The notes: generated by a model from the letters alone, not told the origin. Shown: positions 26,648 to 37,137, counted from the stretch's first letter. The stretch: DNA of 64,000 nt from Versatilivorator sp963663845 (GCA_963663845.2 OY760650.2:3100001-3164000); one strand, 5' to 3'. Made by a program: numbers and translations.

Positions 26648-29455
26648 ATGACGAAATCGACATTCTTGCCGGGTCTGGTAGTGGTGCTGCTGACGCTCTT
26701 CCTGCAGGGACCGGATGAGTCCGGCGACGCGGATGCAGCCGGCAACGGCCGCTTCCAGGTCGTCCACCAGGGATTCGAGGCCTTCTCCAGGGGCGAATTC
26801 GAGCATGCCGGTCAAAACATCTACGTTTCCCGGGGCGGACGCATCCAGCTCATTCACCGCTGGGACCTGAACAACGACGGTTTCTACGAGTTTGTCTTCA
26901 GCAATACCCACAACGTGATGGTGGGCGGGGTGGATGCGCTGGGGTACCTGCAGACGGGGCGGGGATTTCGATCGGCCATCTCTCCCGTCCACCGTTCCAT
27001 TGCGCTTTACGACCTGTGGCTCCAGGAAGAGAAGAGCCGCGACTGGGTGGTCCGGTTTCCGGTCGAACGCCCCGCTGCGGTGCGGTTTCACGATCTGGAC
27101 CGGGACGGCTGGACGGACATTCTCTTCGCCTCCTCGGGCGCCGGAGACACCGTCTCGACCGACAGCCTGGTCTACTGGGGCGATGCGACCGGGTATCGGA
27201 TGCGGAGGCGGATAGCGCTGCCCACGGTCGGGGCCAGGGACCTGGCGGTCGGCGATCTGAATGGGGACGGCTACACCGAGATCGTCTTCGCCAATTCCGG
27301 CAGCCGCAAGCCCTCCCAGGACGAGGAGGGATCCTACATTTACTGGGGCTCGGGCGATCGCTACGGGACGCACCACCGGAGCCTGGCGCCGACCCGGTCG
27401 GCGATCGGCTGCGCCCTGGGCGACGTGAACGGAAACGGCCATCCGGATTTGATTTTCGCCACCGCGGAGCAAGGCGGTGGCGGCCTGTGGTTCTTTCCGG
27501 GCTCGCCCGAAGGACCGGATCTCGAGGCCGTGGTCAAGGTTCCGGTCGACGACCTGCAGTCGGTCCGCGTCGGTGACGTGGAGGGTCTGGGCAGGGTGGT
27601 GCTGGCACTGTCCAAGAAGCACCTGCGGCTGTTTGCCTGGGCTTCGGGGAGTCTGGTGGAGAAGAAGGCCATTCCCTGGGGAGGCGCCCGGGCCGTCGCG
27701 GCCGATCTGGATGGGGACGGGCGCACCGACCTGGTGGTGGCCGGCGGCGACCGCTCCGCCATTCTGTGGGGGAAGTCGGGCTGGTCCACCGATGGAGCCC
27801 TGTGGCTGCCCACCCTGGAAGCCACCGACGTGGCGGTTGCCGATCTCAATGGCGACGGCCGGCCCGAGATCGCCTTTGCCAACCAGTTGCAGGGAACCCA
27901 CGGGGATCTGGACGTGGCCTCCTACGTTTACTGGGGAGAACCCTGGGGCTACGGGCCGGCAAGCCGCACCGACCTGCAGACCTTCGGAGCCACCGCCGTC
28001 GCCGCCGGCGACATCGACCGGGACGGCCGCCTGGACCTTGTCTTCGGGAACTCGGGCAGCGGCATCCAGGGGGGAAGAGATGAAGAGATCTACGTCTACT
28101 GGGGACGGCCCCACCGGGGCTACAGCCCCGCGGCCATGACGGCCTATCCTTGCGTGATGGGGATGGCCACCCTGATGGCGGATCTGGATGACGACGATCA
28201 CGCCGAGCTGCTGGTGGCCAACTCCGGCCGCCACTACAGCGGGCAATCGGGGGCCAGCTACGTTTACCGCGGCGGTCCCGCCGGCCCCGCCCTGGAGGAC
28301 AGGCTGGAAATACCCGCACAGGAGGTGGGTTCCTGGTCGGTGGCCGACCTCAACCGCGACGGATTCCTGGATGCCCTGGCTTGCGACTTCGATTCGCTGG
28401 CCATTGCCTGGGGCTCGGCCGAGGGAGTCTCCACCGATCCCCAACGCGTGGAAGGAGTGGCCAAGGCCAGCCAGAACTGCCGGCTGCTGGACTTCAATCG
28501 GGATGGCTGGCTGGATGTGCTGGTGGCCGACGTGCAGGGCGAAAGGAGCCGGGTGTTGCTGGGAGACGGCCGAGGCTTCTCGCTGGAGCGGTCGGCCTGG
28601 GTGGAGGCGGCTTATGTCGCCAACAGCGAGTTTGCCGATCTGGACGGGGACGGATGGCTGGACATGATGCTCACCCGGTCCTACAACGCCTTCGACCGCA
28701 ACGATTCCTGGCTCCGCATCTACCCGGGAGGGCCGGATGGGTTTGCGCGGACCCACCGCTTCGAGTTTCCCACTTCGGGTGCATTCGACGTGGCCGTGGC
28801 CGATCTCGACCGCGACGGCGACCTGGACATCGCCGTTTCGCAGTACGCTTCCCGGGATCGGCGCAATCTGCCGGTCTACCTCTTCTGGAACGATGGCGCC
28901 GGCCAATTTTCTTCCGGGAGACGGACGGATCTGCCGGCGGAAAGCGCTTCCGGACTGCTGGCCGCGGATTTCGATGAAGACGGACACCAGGACCTGCTGG
29001 TCTTCAACCACAAGACCACCTACAAGGATGACAATCACAGCAACGAAAGCTTCGTCTACTGGGGGTCTGAGCGGGGCTACCACACCCGCAATCGCAGCTA
29101 TCTGCCGGCCCACGGGCCCCACTTCATGCAGAACGTCGACATCGGAAACCTGTCCAGCCGCAAGGCCGGAGAGTCCTACCACTCGGTTCCGATCGAGCTG
29201 AACCCGAAGCCGGCCAGGCTGGCTCTCTCTTTCCAGGCAGAGACGCCGAGGGATTCGGAGGTGAGCTTGGCGGTTCGAACGGCCGGGACCTCAGCCGGGC
29301 TGGCAACAGCAGCTTGGCGGGAGCCGGGGCCCGGTGGCGAGTTCAGTGTCGGGAGGGAAGAACGCTGGCTGCAGTACCGGGCGACCCTGAAAGCGGGGCG
29401 GGGCCATGCGACTCCCTACCTGACGGGGGTGACCATTGAGTCGGTGGGAGAGTGA
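26648..29455 (+). CDS. Large FG-GAP/VCBS-repeat secreted protein
   Basis: 935 residues from the ATG at 26648 (short GAGG upstream), giving a signal peptide (FLPGLVVVLLTLFLQG). At least ten FG-GAP/VCBS calcium-binding repeats follow, with cores such as DLNGDGYTEIVFANSG, DLDGDGRTDLVVAGG and DIDRDGRLDLVFGNSG, interspersed with YWG motifs; a beta-propeller is expected, as in integrin-alpha-like and tectonin-like proteins. The last ~100 residues are a beta-rich end domain. Probably surface or periplasmic adhesion or carbohydrate recognition. The repeats make the shadow frames on the other strand long. Confidence 0.9.
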   Translation: MTKSTFLPGLVVVLLTLFLQGPDESGDADAAGNGRFQVVHQGFEAFSRGEFEHAGQNIYVSRGGRIQLIHRWDLNNDGFYEFVFSNTHNVMVGGVDALGYLQTGRGFRSAISPVHRSIALYDLWLQEEKSRDWVVRFPVERPAAVRFHDLDRDGWTDILFASSGAGDTVSTDSLVYWGDATGYRMRRRIALPTVGARDLAVGDLNGDGYTEIVFANSGSRKPSQDEEGSYIYWGSGDRYGTHHRSLAPTRSAIGCALGDVNGNGHPDLIFATAEQGGGGLWFFPGSPEGPDLEAVVKVPVDDLQSVRVGDVEGLGRVVLALSKKHLRLFAWASGSLVEKKAIPWGGARAVAADLDGDGRTDLVVAGGDRSAILWGKSGWSTDGALWLPTLEATDVAVADLNGDGRPEIAFANQLQGTHGDLDVASYVYWGEPWGYGPASRTDLQTFGATAVAAGDIDRDGRLDLVFGNSGSGIQGGRDEEIYVYWGRPHRGYSPAAMTAYPCVMGMATLMADLDDDDHAELLVANSGRHYSGQSGASYVYRGGPAGPALEDRLEIPAQEVGSWSVADLNRDGFLDALACDFDSLAIAWGSAEGVSTDPQRVEGVAKASQNCRLLDFNRDGWLDVLVADVQGERSRVLLGDGRGFSLERSAWVEAAYVANSEFADLDGDGWLDMMLTRSYNAFDRNDSWLRIYPGGPDGFARTHRFEFPTSGAFDVAVADLDRDGDLDIAVSQYASRDRRNLPVYLFWNDGAGQFSSGRRTDLPAESASGLLAADFDEDGHQDLLVFNHKTTYKDDNHSNESFVYWGSERGYHTRNRSYLPAHGPHFMQNVDIGNLSSRKAGESYHSVPIELNPKPARLALSFQAETPRDSEVSLAVRTAGTSAGLATAAWREPGPGGEFSVGREERWLQYRATLKAGRGHATPYLTGVTIESVGE

Positions 29456-29520
29456 GGAGTGGAGAGTGGGGAGTGGGGAGTGGAGAGTGGAGAGTGGGGA
29501 GTGAGGAGTGGAGAGTGGAG
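29448..29520. repeat. GAGTGG-type simple tandem repeat
   Basis: About 70 bases built from GAGTG(G/A)GGA and GAGAGTGG words right after the VCBS gene stop. Low-complexity array of the kind that varies in length between strains. Confidence 0.75.
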
Positions 29521-29707
29521 GTTTACGAGAGGACCCAAGCGCCTGATGACGTGGTTGCACTTCTTGGGGGATGCCGCCGAGATCGAATAGATGCTTTACG
29601 TATCGATCAAATAACTATCCACTAATCACTATCCACTTGTCACATAGTCGCATCGCCGTCCCATTTGACGGGGCGGCTGTTACAGGGCGAAACAGGGAGG
29701 TTTCAGA

Positions 29708-30424
29708 TCAACGAAAGGCCGACTCCAGGTTGGAATAGACCTGTCGGCCGGAGGAATCCCGGAAGCTGACGATATCCGGTTTCACTGCGCCGCCGGCCGT
29801 GTCCGGCAGGTCGCGGCCATAGAGCTGCCGGATCTTGCGGACGTAGTCCCGAGTCTCGCGGTAGGGGGGAATGCCGCCGTGCCTGAGGACGGCGTTTTCG
29901 CCCGCGTTGTAGGCCGCCAGCACCAGGGAAAGGTTGCCGGGAAACAGATCCCGCAGGAACTTGAGGTAGCGTATGCCCCCCTCGATATTCTGGGCGGGAT
30001 CGTAAGCGTCGGCTACCCCGAACCGCCTGGCGGTCTCCGGCAGCAACTGCATGACGCCCAGGGCTCCCTTGTGGGAGACTGCCGTTGGATCGTAGTTGGA
30101 CTCCACCCTGGCCACCGCCTCGACCAGCTCCGGATCCATCCCGTGCTTGCGGGCGATGCGGTCGATGAGTCTGGCGATCCCGGCAGGAGGTTGCCCCTTT
30201 CTGCGAATCCCCGCTGACCTGCCCGGTTCAGGCGCCGGGGAAGGGTTGGCCGGGGAGATGGAGAGGGCGCCGGAATTGGAGAAGATGCGACGTCCGTCGG
30301 GTCCGGTGAAGCTGACGATCTCCCCAGCGGTCGAGGGCGGAAACACCACCGGGGCAGAGAGGCAGACGGCCAAGGCCACCTTGCGGTTCCAACCGGTCGA
30401 GTTGTTTTTCTCAGGGATGGCCAT
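29708..30424 (-). CDS. Lytic transglycosylase (SLT domain)
   Basis: 238 residues with a signal peptide (VALAVCLSAPVVFPPSTAG). An SLT family 1 domain in the middle: catalytic glutamate in AVARVESNYDPTAV, GVMQLLPETARRFGV, and LAAYNAGENAVLRHGGIPPY. DUF4124-like segments (SFTGPDGRRIFSN near the N-terminus and SFRDSSGRQVYSN at the C-terminus) flank it, a short repeated beta element at both ends. Cleaves peptidoglycan glycan strands with 1,6-anhydro product formation. Acts in the periplasm. Confidence 0.93.
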   Translation of the reverse strand: MAIPEKNNSTGWNRKVALAVCLSAPVVFPPSTAGEIVSFTGPDGRRIFSNSGALSISPANPSPAPEPGRSAGIRRKGQPPAGIARLIDRIARKHGMDPELVEAVARVESNYDPTAVSHKGALGVMQLLPETARRFGVADAYDPAQNIEGGIRYLKFLRDLFPGNLSLVLAAYNAGENAVLRHGGIPPYRETRDYVRKIRQLYGRDLPDTAGGAVKPDIVSFRDSSGRQVYSNLESAFR

Positions 30425-30508
30425 GGGAACAGGGACTGGAGGATGGGGCCAGGTTGACTCTCTCAGGACATAGGGATGTCGCGGAACCGGAAAAAGTCTA
30501 ATGACTTC

Positions 30509-33160
30509 TCAGCCCGCCGCTTCGACATGCCTTTCCACGTAGCCGGCCACCGCCTCCAGCGCCAAGGGTAGTCTGCTCGGGTCCCTGCCCCCGGCTTCGG
30601 CCAGGTCGGGTCTGCCGCCTCCCCCGCCGCCGACCACCGCGGCGATTTCCTTGACCATTCTGCCGGCGTGGAGACGGGGAGTCAGATCGGAGGTGATGGC
30701 CGCCACCAGGGAGACCTTGCCCGAATCCGAAGTGGCCAGCACCACCACGCCGCGGCCGATCCGCGACTTCAGCTCGTCAGCCAGGTTGCGCAGCGAGGCC
30801 TTGTCCAGCCGATCCACCACCGCGGTCACGACCTTGACGTCGTTGACGCTGCCGGCGGAATCGAGCTGTTGCCCGACCCGTTCCTGGGCCAGGCGGTAGC
30901 GCATTTCCTGGAGTTCCTTCTCCAGAGACCTGATGGAGGCCTGGACCCTGCGGACCGACCCCACCAGCTCGGGCCGAGTCCCCTTGAAGAGCCCCTCCAA
31001 CCGGCTGAGCAGAACCTCGTCCTCGCGAAAACGCCGGAGAGCTCCGGCGCCGGTAATGGCTTCGATGCGGCGGACCCCTGCAGCGATCCCGCTCTCGCTG
31101 ACGATCTTGAACAGTCCGATGTCGCCGGTTCGGGTGACGTGGGTGCCGCCGCAAAGCTCCTTGCTGAAGCCATCCACCGACACCACCCGCACCTGTTCTC
31201 CGTACTTCTCTCCGAAAAGAGCCATGGCTCCTTCCGACACCGCCTGGGTCAAGTCCTGGACCAGCGTGGTGACGGACAGGTTGTCCATCACCTTGCGGTT
31301 CACCAGGTCCTCGATCTCGACGAGGTCCTCCGGCGAAAGGGCCGCATAGTGGGTGAAGTCGAAGCGCAAGCGATCGGGCGCCACCAGCGAGCCGGACTGC
31401 TTGACGTGAAACCCGACCCGTTGGCGGAGGGCGGCATGGAGCAGGTGGGTGGCGGTGTGGTTTTTCCTGATGGAATCCCGGCGCGTCCCCTCCACCCTGG
31501 CCTCGACCCGGTCTCCCACCCGCAGGGCTCCCCGGGCGCACCGGACCCGGTGAGCGGAGTAGCCGGGAGGAGCAGGATAGGTGTCCTGCACCACCGCCTC
31601 GGCCTCGGCGCCCTGCAAGACCCCGGTGTCTCCGACCTGGCCTCCCGTTTCCGCATAGAAGGGAGTCTGGTCCAGAAAGATCTCTCCCACCTTTCCGGCC
31701 GGCAGCGAGTCGGTCTGCCTGCCCTGGATCAGGATGCCCTGAATGATCGCCTCCTCGGTTTCGAGCCGGGTGTAGCCCAGGAATCGGGTCTTCTCGGCGG
31801 TGGGCGGGGGCGCCGAGCCGGCAGCGGCGGCCGTCTCCTTCCAGCTTGCCCGTCCCCTCTCGCGCTGTGCCGTCAGGCGCCGGTTGAAACCCTCCTCGTC
31901 CAGGATCAGTCCACTCTCGTCCGCGATCTCCTGCATCAGGTCCAGGGGCAGGCCGTAGGTGTCATAGAACTTGAACATGACCTCGCCCGGCAGCTTGCCC
32001 CTCTGGCTCCCGGACGGTTCCAGCCGGTCCAGCACGTCACTGAGCTGGTCCAACGCGATCCGCAGTGTGGAAGAGAAGCGCTGCTCTTCGTGGCGCACCA
32101 CCCTGGACACGTAGTCCCGGGTGGAGGCCAGCTCCGGATAGGCGTCCTGCATGAGGTCCGCCACCCGGTCGGCCATCCGGTGCAGAAACTCGTCCTCGAT
32201 TCCGATGAGCCTTCCGTGGCGGATGGCGCGGCGCATGATCTTGCGCAGGACGTAGCCCCGCCCGTCATTGTCGGGCGCCACCCCGTCGCTGACCAGGAAT
32301 GCCGTCGCCCTGGCATGGTCGGCGATCACCCGCATGGAAACGTCGGCGGCCTTGTCGCTGCCGTAGTCCCGCCCCGATATTTCGGCCGCGTATTGCGTCA
32401 GCGGCTTCAGCAGGTCGGTGTCGTAGTTGCTGTGCTTTCCCTGGAGCACCGCCGTCATGCGCTCCAGGCCCATGCCGGTGTCCACCGAGGGCTTGGGCAA
32501 GGGAACCAGTTGCCCCGAGCTCCGCCGGTCGAACTCCATGAACACCAGGTTCCAGATTTCGACGAAGCGGCCGCACTCGCAGGGGAAGCTGCACTGCGAA
32601 TGTCCGGCTTCGCTGCCGGCCGGCCCCTGGTCGAAGTGGATCTCGGAACAGGGGCCGCAGGGGCCGGTGTCCCCCATGGCCCAGAAGTTGTCCTTTTCTC
32701 CCAGTCGAAAGATGCGGTCGGACCCAACCCCGACGTCCCGGTTCCAGATCCGGTGGGCGTCGTCATCGTCCCGGTAGACCGTGATCCAGAGTTGCTCCGG
32801 CTCCAGCCCGTAGATCTCGGTCACCAGTTGCCAGGCCAGCGGGATGGCTTCCGACTTGAAGTAGTCGCCGAAGGAGAAGTTCCCCAGCATTTCGAAGAAG
32901 GTGTGGTGCCTGAGGGTCTTCCCCACATTCTCGAAGTCGTTGTGCTTTCCGCCTGCCCGAACGCATTTCTGGGAGGTGGTGGCCCGCAGGTAGTCCCGCT
33001 TCTCCTGTCCCAGGAAAACGTCCTTGAACTGGTTCATGCCGGCGTTGGTGAACAGCAGCGTGGGGTCGCCGGCGGGGACCAGCGAGGAGCTCCTGACGAT
33101 TCGGTGCCCTCTCTGATGAAAAAATTCCAGGAACTGCCTGCGGGTATCGTTTCCGGTCAC
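30509..33160 (-). CDS. alaS: Alanine-tRNA ligase
   Basis: About 883 residues from the GTG at 33160 (VTGNDTRRQFLEFF), with AGGAA upstream; a TTG at 33178 is the alternative. Class II synthetase core: SSSLVPAGDPTLLFTNAGMN, KHNDFENVGKT, GDTGPCGPCSEIHFDQG and the motif 3 region GMGLERM. Editing domain: HTATHLLHAALR and CGGTHV supply the zinc ligands. C-terminal DHHA1 glycine-rich part VVGGGGGGRPDLAEAGG. The length is typical. Follows recX by 45 bases. Confidence 0.97.
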   Translation of the reverse strand: MTGNDTRRQFLEFFHQRGHRIVRSSSLVPAGDPTLLFTNAGMNQFKDVFLGQEKRDYLRATTSQKCVRAGGKHNDFENVGKTLRHHTFFEMLGNFSFGDYFKSEAIPLAWQLVTEIYGLEPEQLWITVYRDDDDAHRIWNRDVGVGSDRIFRLGEKDNFWAMGDTGPCGPCSEIHFDQGPAGSEAGHSQCSFPCECGRFVEIWNLVFMEFDRRSSGQLVPLPKPSVDTGMGLERMTAVLQGKHSNYDTDLLKPLTQYAAEISGRDYGSDKAADVSMRVIADHARATAFLVSDGVAPDNDGRGYVLRKIMRRAIRHGRLIGIEDEFLHRMADRVADLMQDAYPELASTRDYVSRVVRHEEQRFSSTLRIALDQLSDVLDRLEPSGSQRGKLPGEVMFKFYDTYGLPLDLMQEIADESGLILDEEGFNRRLTAQRERGRASWKETAAAAGSAPPPTAEKTRFLGYTRLETEEAIIQGILIQGRQTDSLPAGKVGEIFLDQTPFYAETGGQVGDTGVLQGAEAEAVVQDTYPAPPGYSAHRVRCARGALRVGDRVEARVEGTRRDSIRKNHTATHLLHAALRQRVGFHVKQSGSLVAPDRLRFDFTHYAALSPEDLVEIEDLVNRKVMDNLSVTTLVQDLTQAVSEGAMALFGEKYGEQVRVVSVDGFSKELCGGTHVTRTGDIGLFKIVSESGIAAGVRRIEAITGAGALRRFREDEVLLSRLEGLFKGTRPELVGSVRRVQASIRSLEKELQEMRYRLAQERVGQQLDSAGSVNDVKVVTAVVDRLDKASLRNLADELKSRIGRGVVVLATSDSGKVSLVAAITSDLTPRLHAGRMVKEIAAVVGGGGGGRPDLAEAGGRDPSRLPLALEAVAGYVERHVEAAG

Positions 33161-33205
33161 GACTTCGGTTTCCTGCAATGCGAAATGGACTGGCGGAGGA
33201 GGGCC

Positions 33206-33784
33206 TCAATCCGCCCATTCGACCAGTCGATGGAATCGCTTCCTGAACTCCCGGCGCACCGCCTCCGGAGGGAAGCCCCGGCCGAGCAGGTAATTATAGA
33301 GTCTGGCCACTCTTTTTTCATCCAGCGGCTCGGGCAAGGTCCCCAGCTTTCGTTCCAGGCTGCGGCGCAAGTGGTCCAGCTCCTCTTCCGGCGGAAACAT
33401 CTCGTCCAGCACCCGGTTGACCAGATCCCGGGGCAGCCCCCGAGCAGCCATCTCTCTCTGCAGCCGGAACCGGCCGCAGTCGCCGCGGCGCAGGCGCGCG
33501 GCCGCATGGGTCTCGATGCACTGGCGGTCGTCCAGGTAGCCGCCCGCCTTCAAACGGCCGAGGACGCCGGCCACCGCGGCCGCATCGTCGGCCCTGTCCA
33601 GCAGCTTGACTTCCATCTCCCGGATGGAGTGGGCCTTCCGGCCCAGGGCCCGGAGCGCCCATTGGAAGAGGGACTCTGAATCGTGGGGTCGGGGCTCCTG
33701 GCTCACGGAGCGTTGGAGGGGATTGGGGCTGTCGGAGTCATACGAAGGCCAGCCAATCGGGGTGGTCGTCGCTCTTGCCCTCAA
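33206..33784 (-). CDS. recX: Regulatory protein RecX
   Basis: Up to 192 residues. Three tandem three-helix repeats typical of RecX: ALRALGRKAHSIREMEVKL, GRLKAGGYLDDRQCIE, then EMAARGLPRDLVNRVL. Inhibits or modulates RecA filaments. The N-terminus is uncertain: the ATG at 33784 overlaps ilvE by 47 bases, while a GTG at 33706 would give a 166-residue protein closer to the family's usual size; neither has a good ribosome binding site. recA is not in the window. Confidence 0.85.
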   Translation of the reverse strand: MRARATTTPIGWPSYDSDSPNPLQRSVSQEPRPHDSESLFQWALRALGRKAHSIREMEVKLLDRADDAAAVAGVLGRLKAGGYLDDRQCIETHAAARLRRGDCGRFRLQREMAARGLPRDLVNRVLDEMFPPEEELDHLRRSLERKLGTLPEPLDEKRVARLYNYLLGRGFPPEAVRREFRKRFHRLVEWAD

Positions 33785-34658
33785 CGATCTGAAAGAATCG
33801 TTGCTGGATTCTGGCGGTGACCGGTCCCCGGCGGCCGCTGCCGACGCTGATCTTGTCCACGCTGCGGATCGGCGTGACTTCGGCGGCGGTCCCCGTGAAG
33901 AACAACTCGTCCGCCAGGTAGAGCAGTTCCCGAGCGATGCCCTGTTCTCGAACCTCGATGTCGAGGTCGCGGCAGATCTCGATCACCGCATGCCGAGTGA
34001 TTCCGGGGAGAACGGAGGATGCCAGCGCCGGCGTCAGGACCACGCCCTCCTTGATGACGAAGATGTTCTCGCCGCTGCCTTCGCTGACGTAGCCGGCGGT
34101 GTCCAGGGCGATGCCCTCGGAGTAGCCGCCCTGCATGGCCTCCATCTTGATGAGTTGGGAGTTCATGTAGTTGGCTCCCGCCTTGGCCAGGGTGGGGAGC
34201 GTATTGGGAGCGATGCGGTTCCAGGAAGAGACGCAGACGTCCACGCCTTGCTCCAGAGCTTCCTTGCCGAGATACTGGCCCCACTCCCACACCGCGATGA
34301 CGACCTCCAGGGGGCAGCCCAGCGGGTTGACGCCAATCTCTCCGTAGCCCCTGAGAACGATGGGACGGATGTAGCACTCCTTCAGCTTGTTTTCCCGAAT
34401 GGTGTCCAGGATGGCCTGGCAGAGATCCTCGCCAGAGTAGGGAATCTGCATGCGGTAGAGCTTGGCCGAGTTCAGGAGACGCTCCACGTGTCTTTCCAGG
34501 CAGAATACCGCCGAGCCCTTGACCGTGTGGTAGCAGCGAATGCCTTCGAAAACGGCGGATCCGTAATTCACCACGTGGGAAAGAACATGGATCTTGGCGT
34601 CGTCCCAAGGGACGAAATGTCCGTTGAACCAGATCTTTTGCGACTTGGGAATGGGCAA
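33738..34658 (-). CDS. ilvE: Branched-chain amino acid aminotransferase
   Basis: 306 residues from a TTG start at 34658, supported by AAGGAG 5 bases upstream and by the family N-terminus PIPKSQKIWFNGHFVPWDDA; longer starts run into repeat DNA. Fold-type IV PLP enzyme: YGSAVFEGIRCY, the PLP lysine in TLAKAGANYMNSQ, and GYVSEGSGENIFVIKEG. Transfers the amino group to or from leucine, isoleucine and valine. First gene of the ilvE-recX-alaS group. Confidence 0.95.
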   Translation of the reverse strand: MPIPKSQKIWFNGHFVPWDDAKIHVLSHVVNYGSAVFEGIRCYHTVKGSAVFCLERHVERLLNSAKLYRMQIPYSGEDLCQAILDTIRENKLKECYIRPIVLRGYGEIGVNPLGCPLEVVIAVWEWGQYLGKEALEQGVDVCVSSWNRIAPNTLPTLAKAGANYMNSQLIKMEAMQGGYSEGIALDTAGYVSEGSGENIFVIKEGVVLTPALASSVLPGITRHAVIEICRDLDIEVREQGIARELLYLADELFFTGTAAEVTPIRSVDKISVGSGRRGPVTARIQQRFFQIVEGKSDDHPDWLAFV

Positions 34659-34735
34659 TTCAGCTCCTTGACCTGGACCGGCCCCGGGTGTCGGGAAGGG
34701 TGCGTTTCCCGGAGACCCTCCCCCGAGGAGCGAGC

Positions 34736-34766
34736 AGTATAGCACAGCGCCCGAATTTGTCGGCAA
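34736..34766 (-). promoter_or_regulatory. Candidate promoter of ilvE
   Basis: Reverse strand: TTGCCG (34761-34766), 19 bases, TATACT (34736-34741). About 75 bases upstream of the TTG start. The spacing is long; shifting the -35 to CCGACA gives 16. Plausible but unproven. Confidence 0.4.
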
Positions 34767-35656
34767 CCGCCCAAGCCCGCGCCAAAGGCTGAAAAGAGTT
34801 ATCCACGAAGGGCCACCAAGCGGGACAGCACTGCCGCATCGGCAGGGGCAGCGCCTCCTCGCGGAGCAGGAAGGATGGGAGAAGGCGCCCCTCCGGGAGC
34901 GCGGGCGTCTCGCCCGCATTCTCTGGGTTGGGTGGCCGCTCCGTTTCCCCGTGATGCGGCAGCCGGTCACCCTGCCGCCGGGAACCCCATGGGCTCGGCT
35001 GAATCGGAATCGTGGCGCCGTTGCCGGTCAAGCCGGGTCGAGGAGAGGGGCGAGGCTGTGCCAGTGTTGTGCGGGCGGGACGCCCGCGCTCCCGGCCTTC
35101 ATCCCGTGACGGCGTCGCAGCCAGGCAGGTCCATCGGTCTTCGTGTTCATTCGTGGTTCGTCTTGATTGACGATGGGGTGTTTCACTGAAGACACACGAA
35201 GCGGGACGGCACTGCCGCATCGGCAGGGGCAGTGCCTCCTCGCCGAGCAGGAAGGATGGGAGGAGGCGCCCCTCCGGGAGCGCGGGCGTCTCGCCCGCGA
35301 GCGCCAGGCTAACTGGTGAAGCGTAGCCGGTGAAAGTCCGGCGGGAAGGAAAGGTTAACCACCACTTCCGCCCCGAGTCATGGGCCTACAACCGCGAGGG
35401 TGTGGGTCAAGCGTTGACAGGGGTGCGTGTGGGCAGGGCTATTGAGCACCGAAAACACGCTCATCCGGGGTGCCGAGGCCATGCGGGCAGCCGAAGGCAA
35501 GATCCGCTCCACCGCCAAGGTGAGGGGGAGAGGAGCCCCGCGGTGTCTTAGAACCCAGGCACGCACGTAAGCGCTTCACCGGGACCTGGGAGGTCTTCAT
35601 GCTGTTCCGTCAGTCGTGGCGGGACCGCAAAGGGAAGGAGAGATCCGAGACCGGAG

Positions 35657-37132
35657 ATGCACGGCATGAAGAAGTCAGATGAGGCCATAGTAGTGGAGAA
35701 GCCGGCGAACAAAGGGGAGAGATTCCCGGCGGAGTCGGTGGAGCGAAGGGCCTTACCCGAAGGGAAGCCGGAAAGCCAAAGCACGCGCCGGACGCAGAGA
35801 CGGGGGAGCGTGTCCCAGGCGGCGGACCGGATACGGGAGTTCATCGAACGGGAACCGAAGAGTCGGTTGACGGCGCTGCTGCACCACATCACGGTGGAGG
35901 CGTTGAGGAAAGCCTACGGGGAGTTGAAGAGGTGGGCGGCCCCCGGCGTGGACGGCATGACGTGGAAAGAGTACGCGGTTGGGTTGGAAGATCGATTGGT
36001 CGACCTGCATGACCGGGTACAGCGGGGAGCGTACCGGGCGACGCCATCGCGGCGGGTGAAGATACCCAAGGCGGATGGCGGGACACGACCGCTTGGCGTG
36101 GCGGCGCTGGAGGACAAGATCGTCCAGAAGGCCGTGGCGGACAACCTGCTGACGCCGATATATGAGGCGGAGTTCCTGGGGTTCAGTTACGGGTTTCGAC
36201 CTGGCCGAGGGGGGCACGATGCGCTGGACGCCCTGGCGGTCGGGATCGGGCGGCGGAAGATCAGGTGGATCATCGACGCGGACATACGCGGATTCTTCGA
36301 CAACGTGTCGCGGGACTGGATGCTGCGGTTTCTGAGGCACCGCATCGGGGATGAGCGGGTGATACGGTTGATTGCCAAGTGGTTGAACGCCGGCGTCATG
36401 GAGGATGGAGAGTGGAGGGACGACCTGAAGGGGACGCCGCAAGGGGCGGTGATATCGCCGATCCTGGCGAACGTCTACCTGCATTACGGTTTGGACCTCT
36501 GGTTCCAGAGGCAATGGCGGACCCGCGAGGCCGAAGGCGAGACCCTGATGGTGCGGTACGCCGACGACTTCGTGGTGGGATTTCAGTACCGGCGGGATGC
36601 GGAGCGATTCCTCAACGACCTGAAGGAGCGAATCGGACGGTTCGAGTTGGAGATGCACCCGGAGAAGACCCGACTCATCGAGTTCGGACGGTATGCGGCA
36701 GAGAACCGACGAAGGAGGGGGGAGGGGAGACCGGAAACGTTCGACTTCCTGGGCTTCACGCACTATTGCAGGAAGGACCGGAAGGGACGCTACGGGCTGG
36801 GGCGCAAACCGATAGCGAAACGGATGAGGCGCACCCTGAAGCGAGTGAAGGAGGAGCTGAGCAGGCGGATGCATGAAGGCATCGGGAAGACCGGCAAATG
36901 GCTGGGGCGAGTGTTGAACGGATGGCTGAACTACTTTGCTGTCCCGACCAGCCTGCGCTATCTGAGACGCTTTGCGAGCCACGTCCTGAGATTGTGGATG
37001 CGAGCAATCAATCGACGATCCCAGAAGGGCGGATATAGCTGGGAGGCGATGAACCGACTGGCGGCGACCTACTGGCCGAGACTGGGAATCCGGCATCCAT
37101 GGCCGGACCGACGAATGCTCGTCAACACCTGA
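35657..37132 (+). CDS. ltrA: Group II intron reverse transcriptase/maturase
   Basis: 491 residues. RT blocks in order: IPKADGGTRPLGVAALEDKI, FLGFSYGFRPGRGGHDALD, IIDADIRGFFDNV, GTPQGAVISPILANVYLHYG, the catalytic MVRYADDFVVG, and MHPEKTRLIEFGR. The maturase (X) domain follows with GRVLNGWLNYFAVPTSLRYL and ends HPWPDRR. No C-terminal HNH endonuclease, so mobility probably uses the replication fork or single-stranded hairpin DNA. Lies in the domain IV loop of the intron. Confidence 0.95.
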   Translation: MHGMKKSDEAIVVEKPANKGERFPAESVERRALPEGKPESQSTRRTQRRGSVSQAADRIREFIEREPKSRLTALLHHITVEALRKAYGELKRWAAPGVDGMTWKEYAVGLEDRLVDLHDRVQRGAYRATPSRRVKIPKADGGTRPLGVAALEDKIVQKAVADNLLTPIYEAEFLGFSYGFRPGRGGHDALDALAVGIGRRKIRWIIDADIRGFFDNVSRDWMLRFLRHRIGDERVIRLIAKWLNAGVMEDGEWRDDLKGTPQGAVISPILANVYLHYGLDLWFQRQWRTREAEGETLMVRYADDFVVGFQYRRDAERFLNDLKERIGRFELEMHPEKTRLIEFGRYAAENRRRRGEGRPETFDFLGFTHYCRKDRKGRYGLGRKPIAKRMRRTLKRVKEELSRRMHEGIGKTGKWLGRVLNGWLNYFAVPTSLRYLRRFASHVLRLWMRAINRRSQKGGYSWEAMNRLAATYWPRLGIRHPWPDRRMLVNT

Positions 37133-37137
37133 GGGAG

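Noticed and set aside
26504..29182. 892-codon reverse frame opposite the VCBS protein
   Set aside because: Repeat-driven shadow; the forward frame has a signal peptide and calcium-binding repeats.
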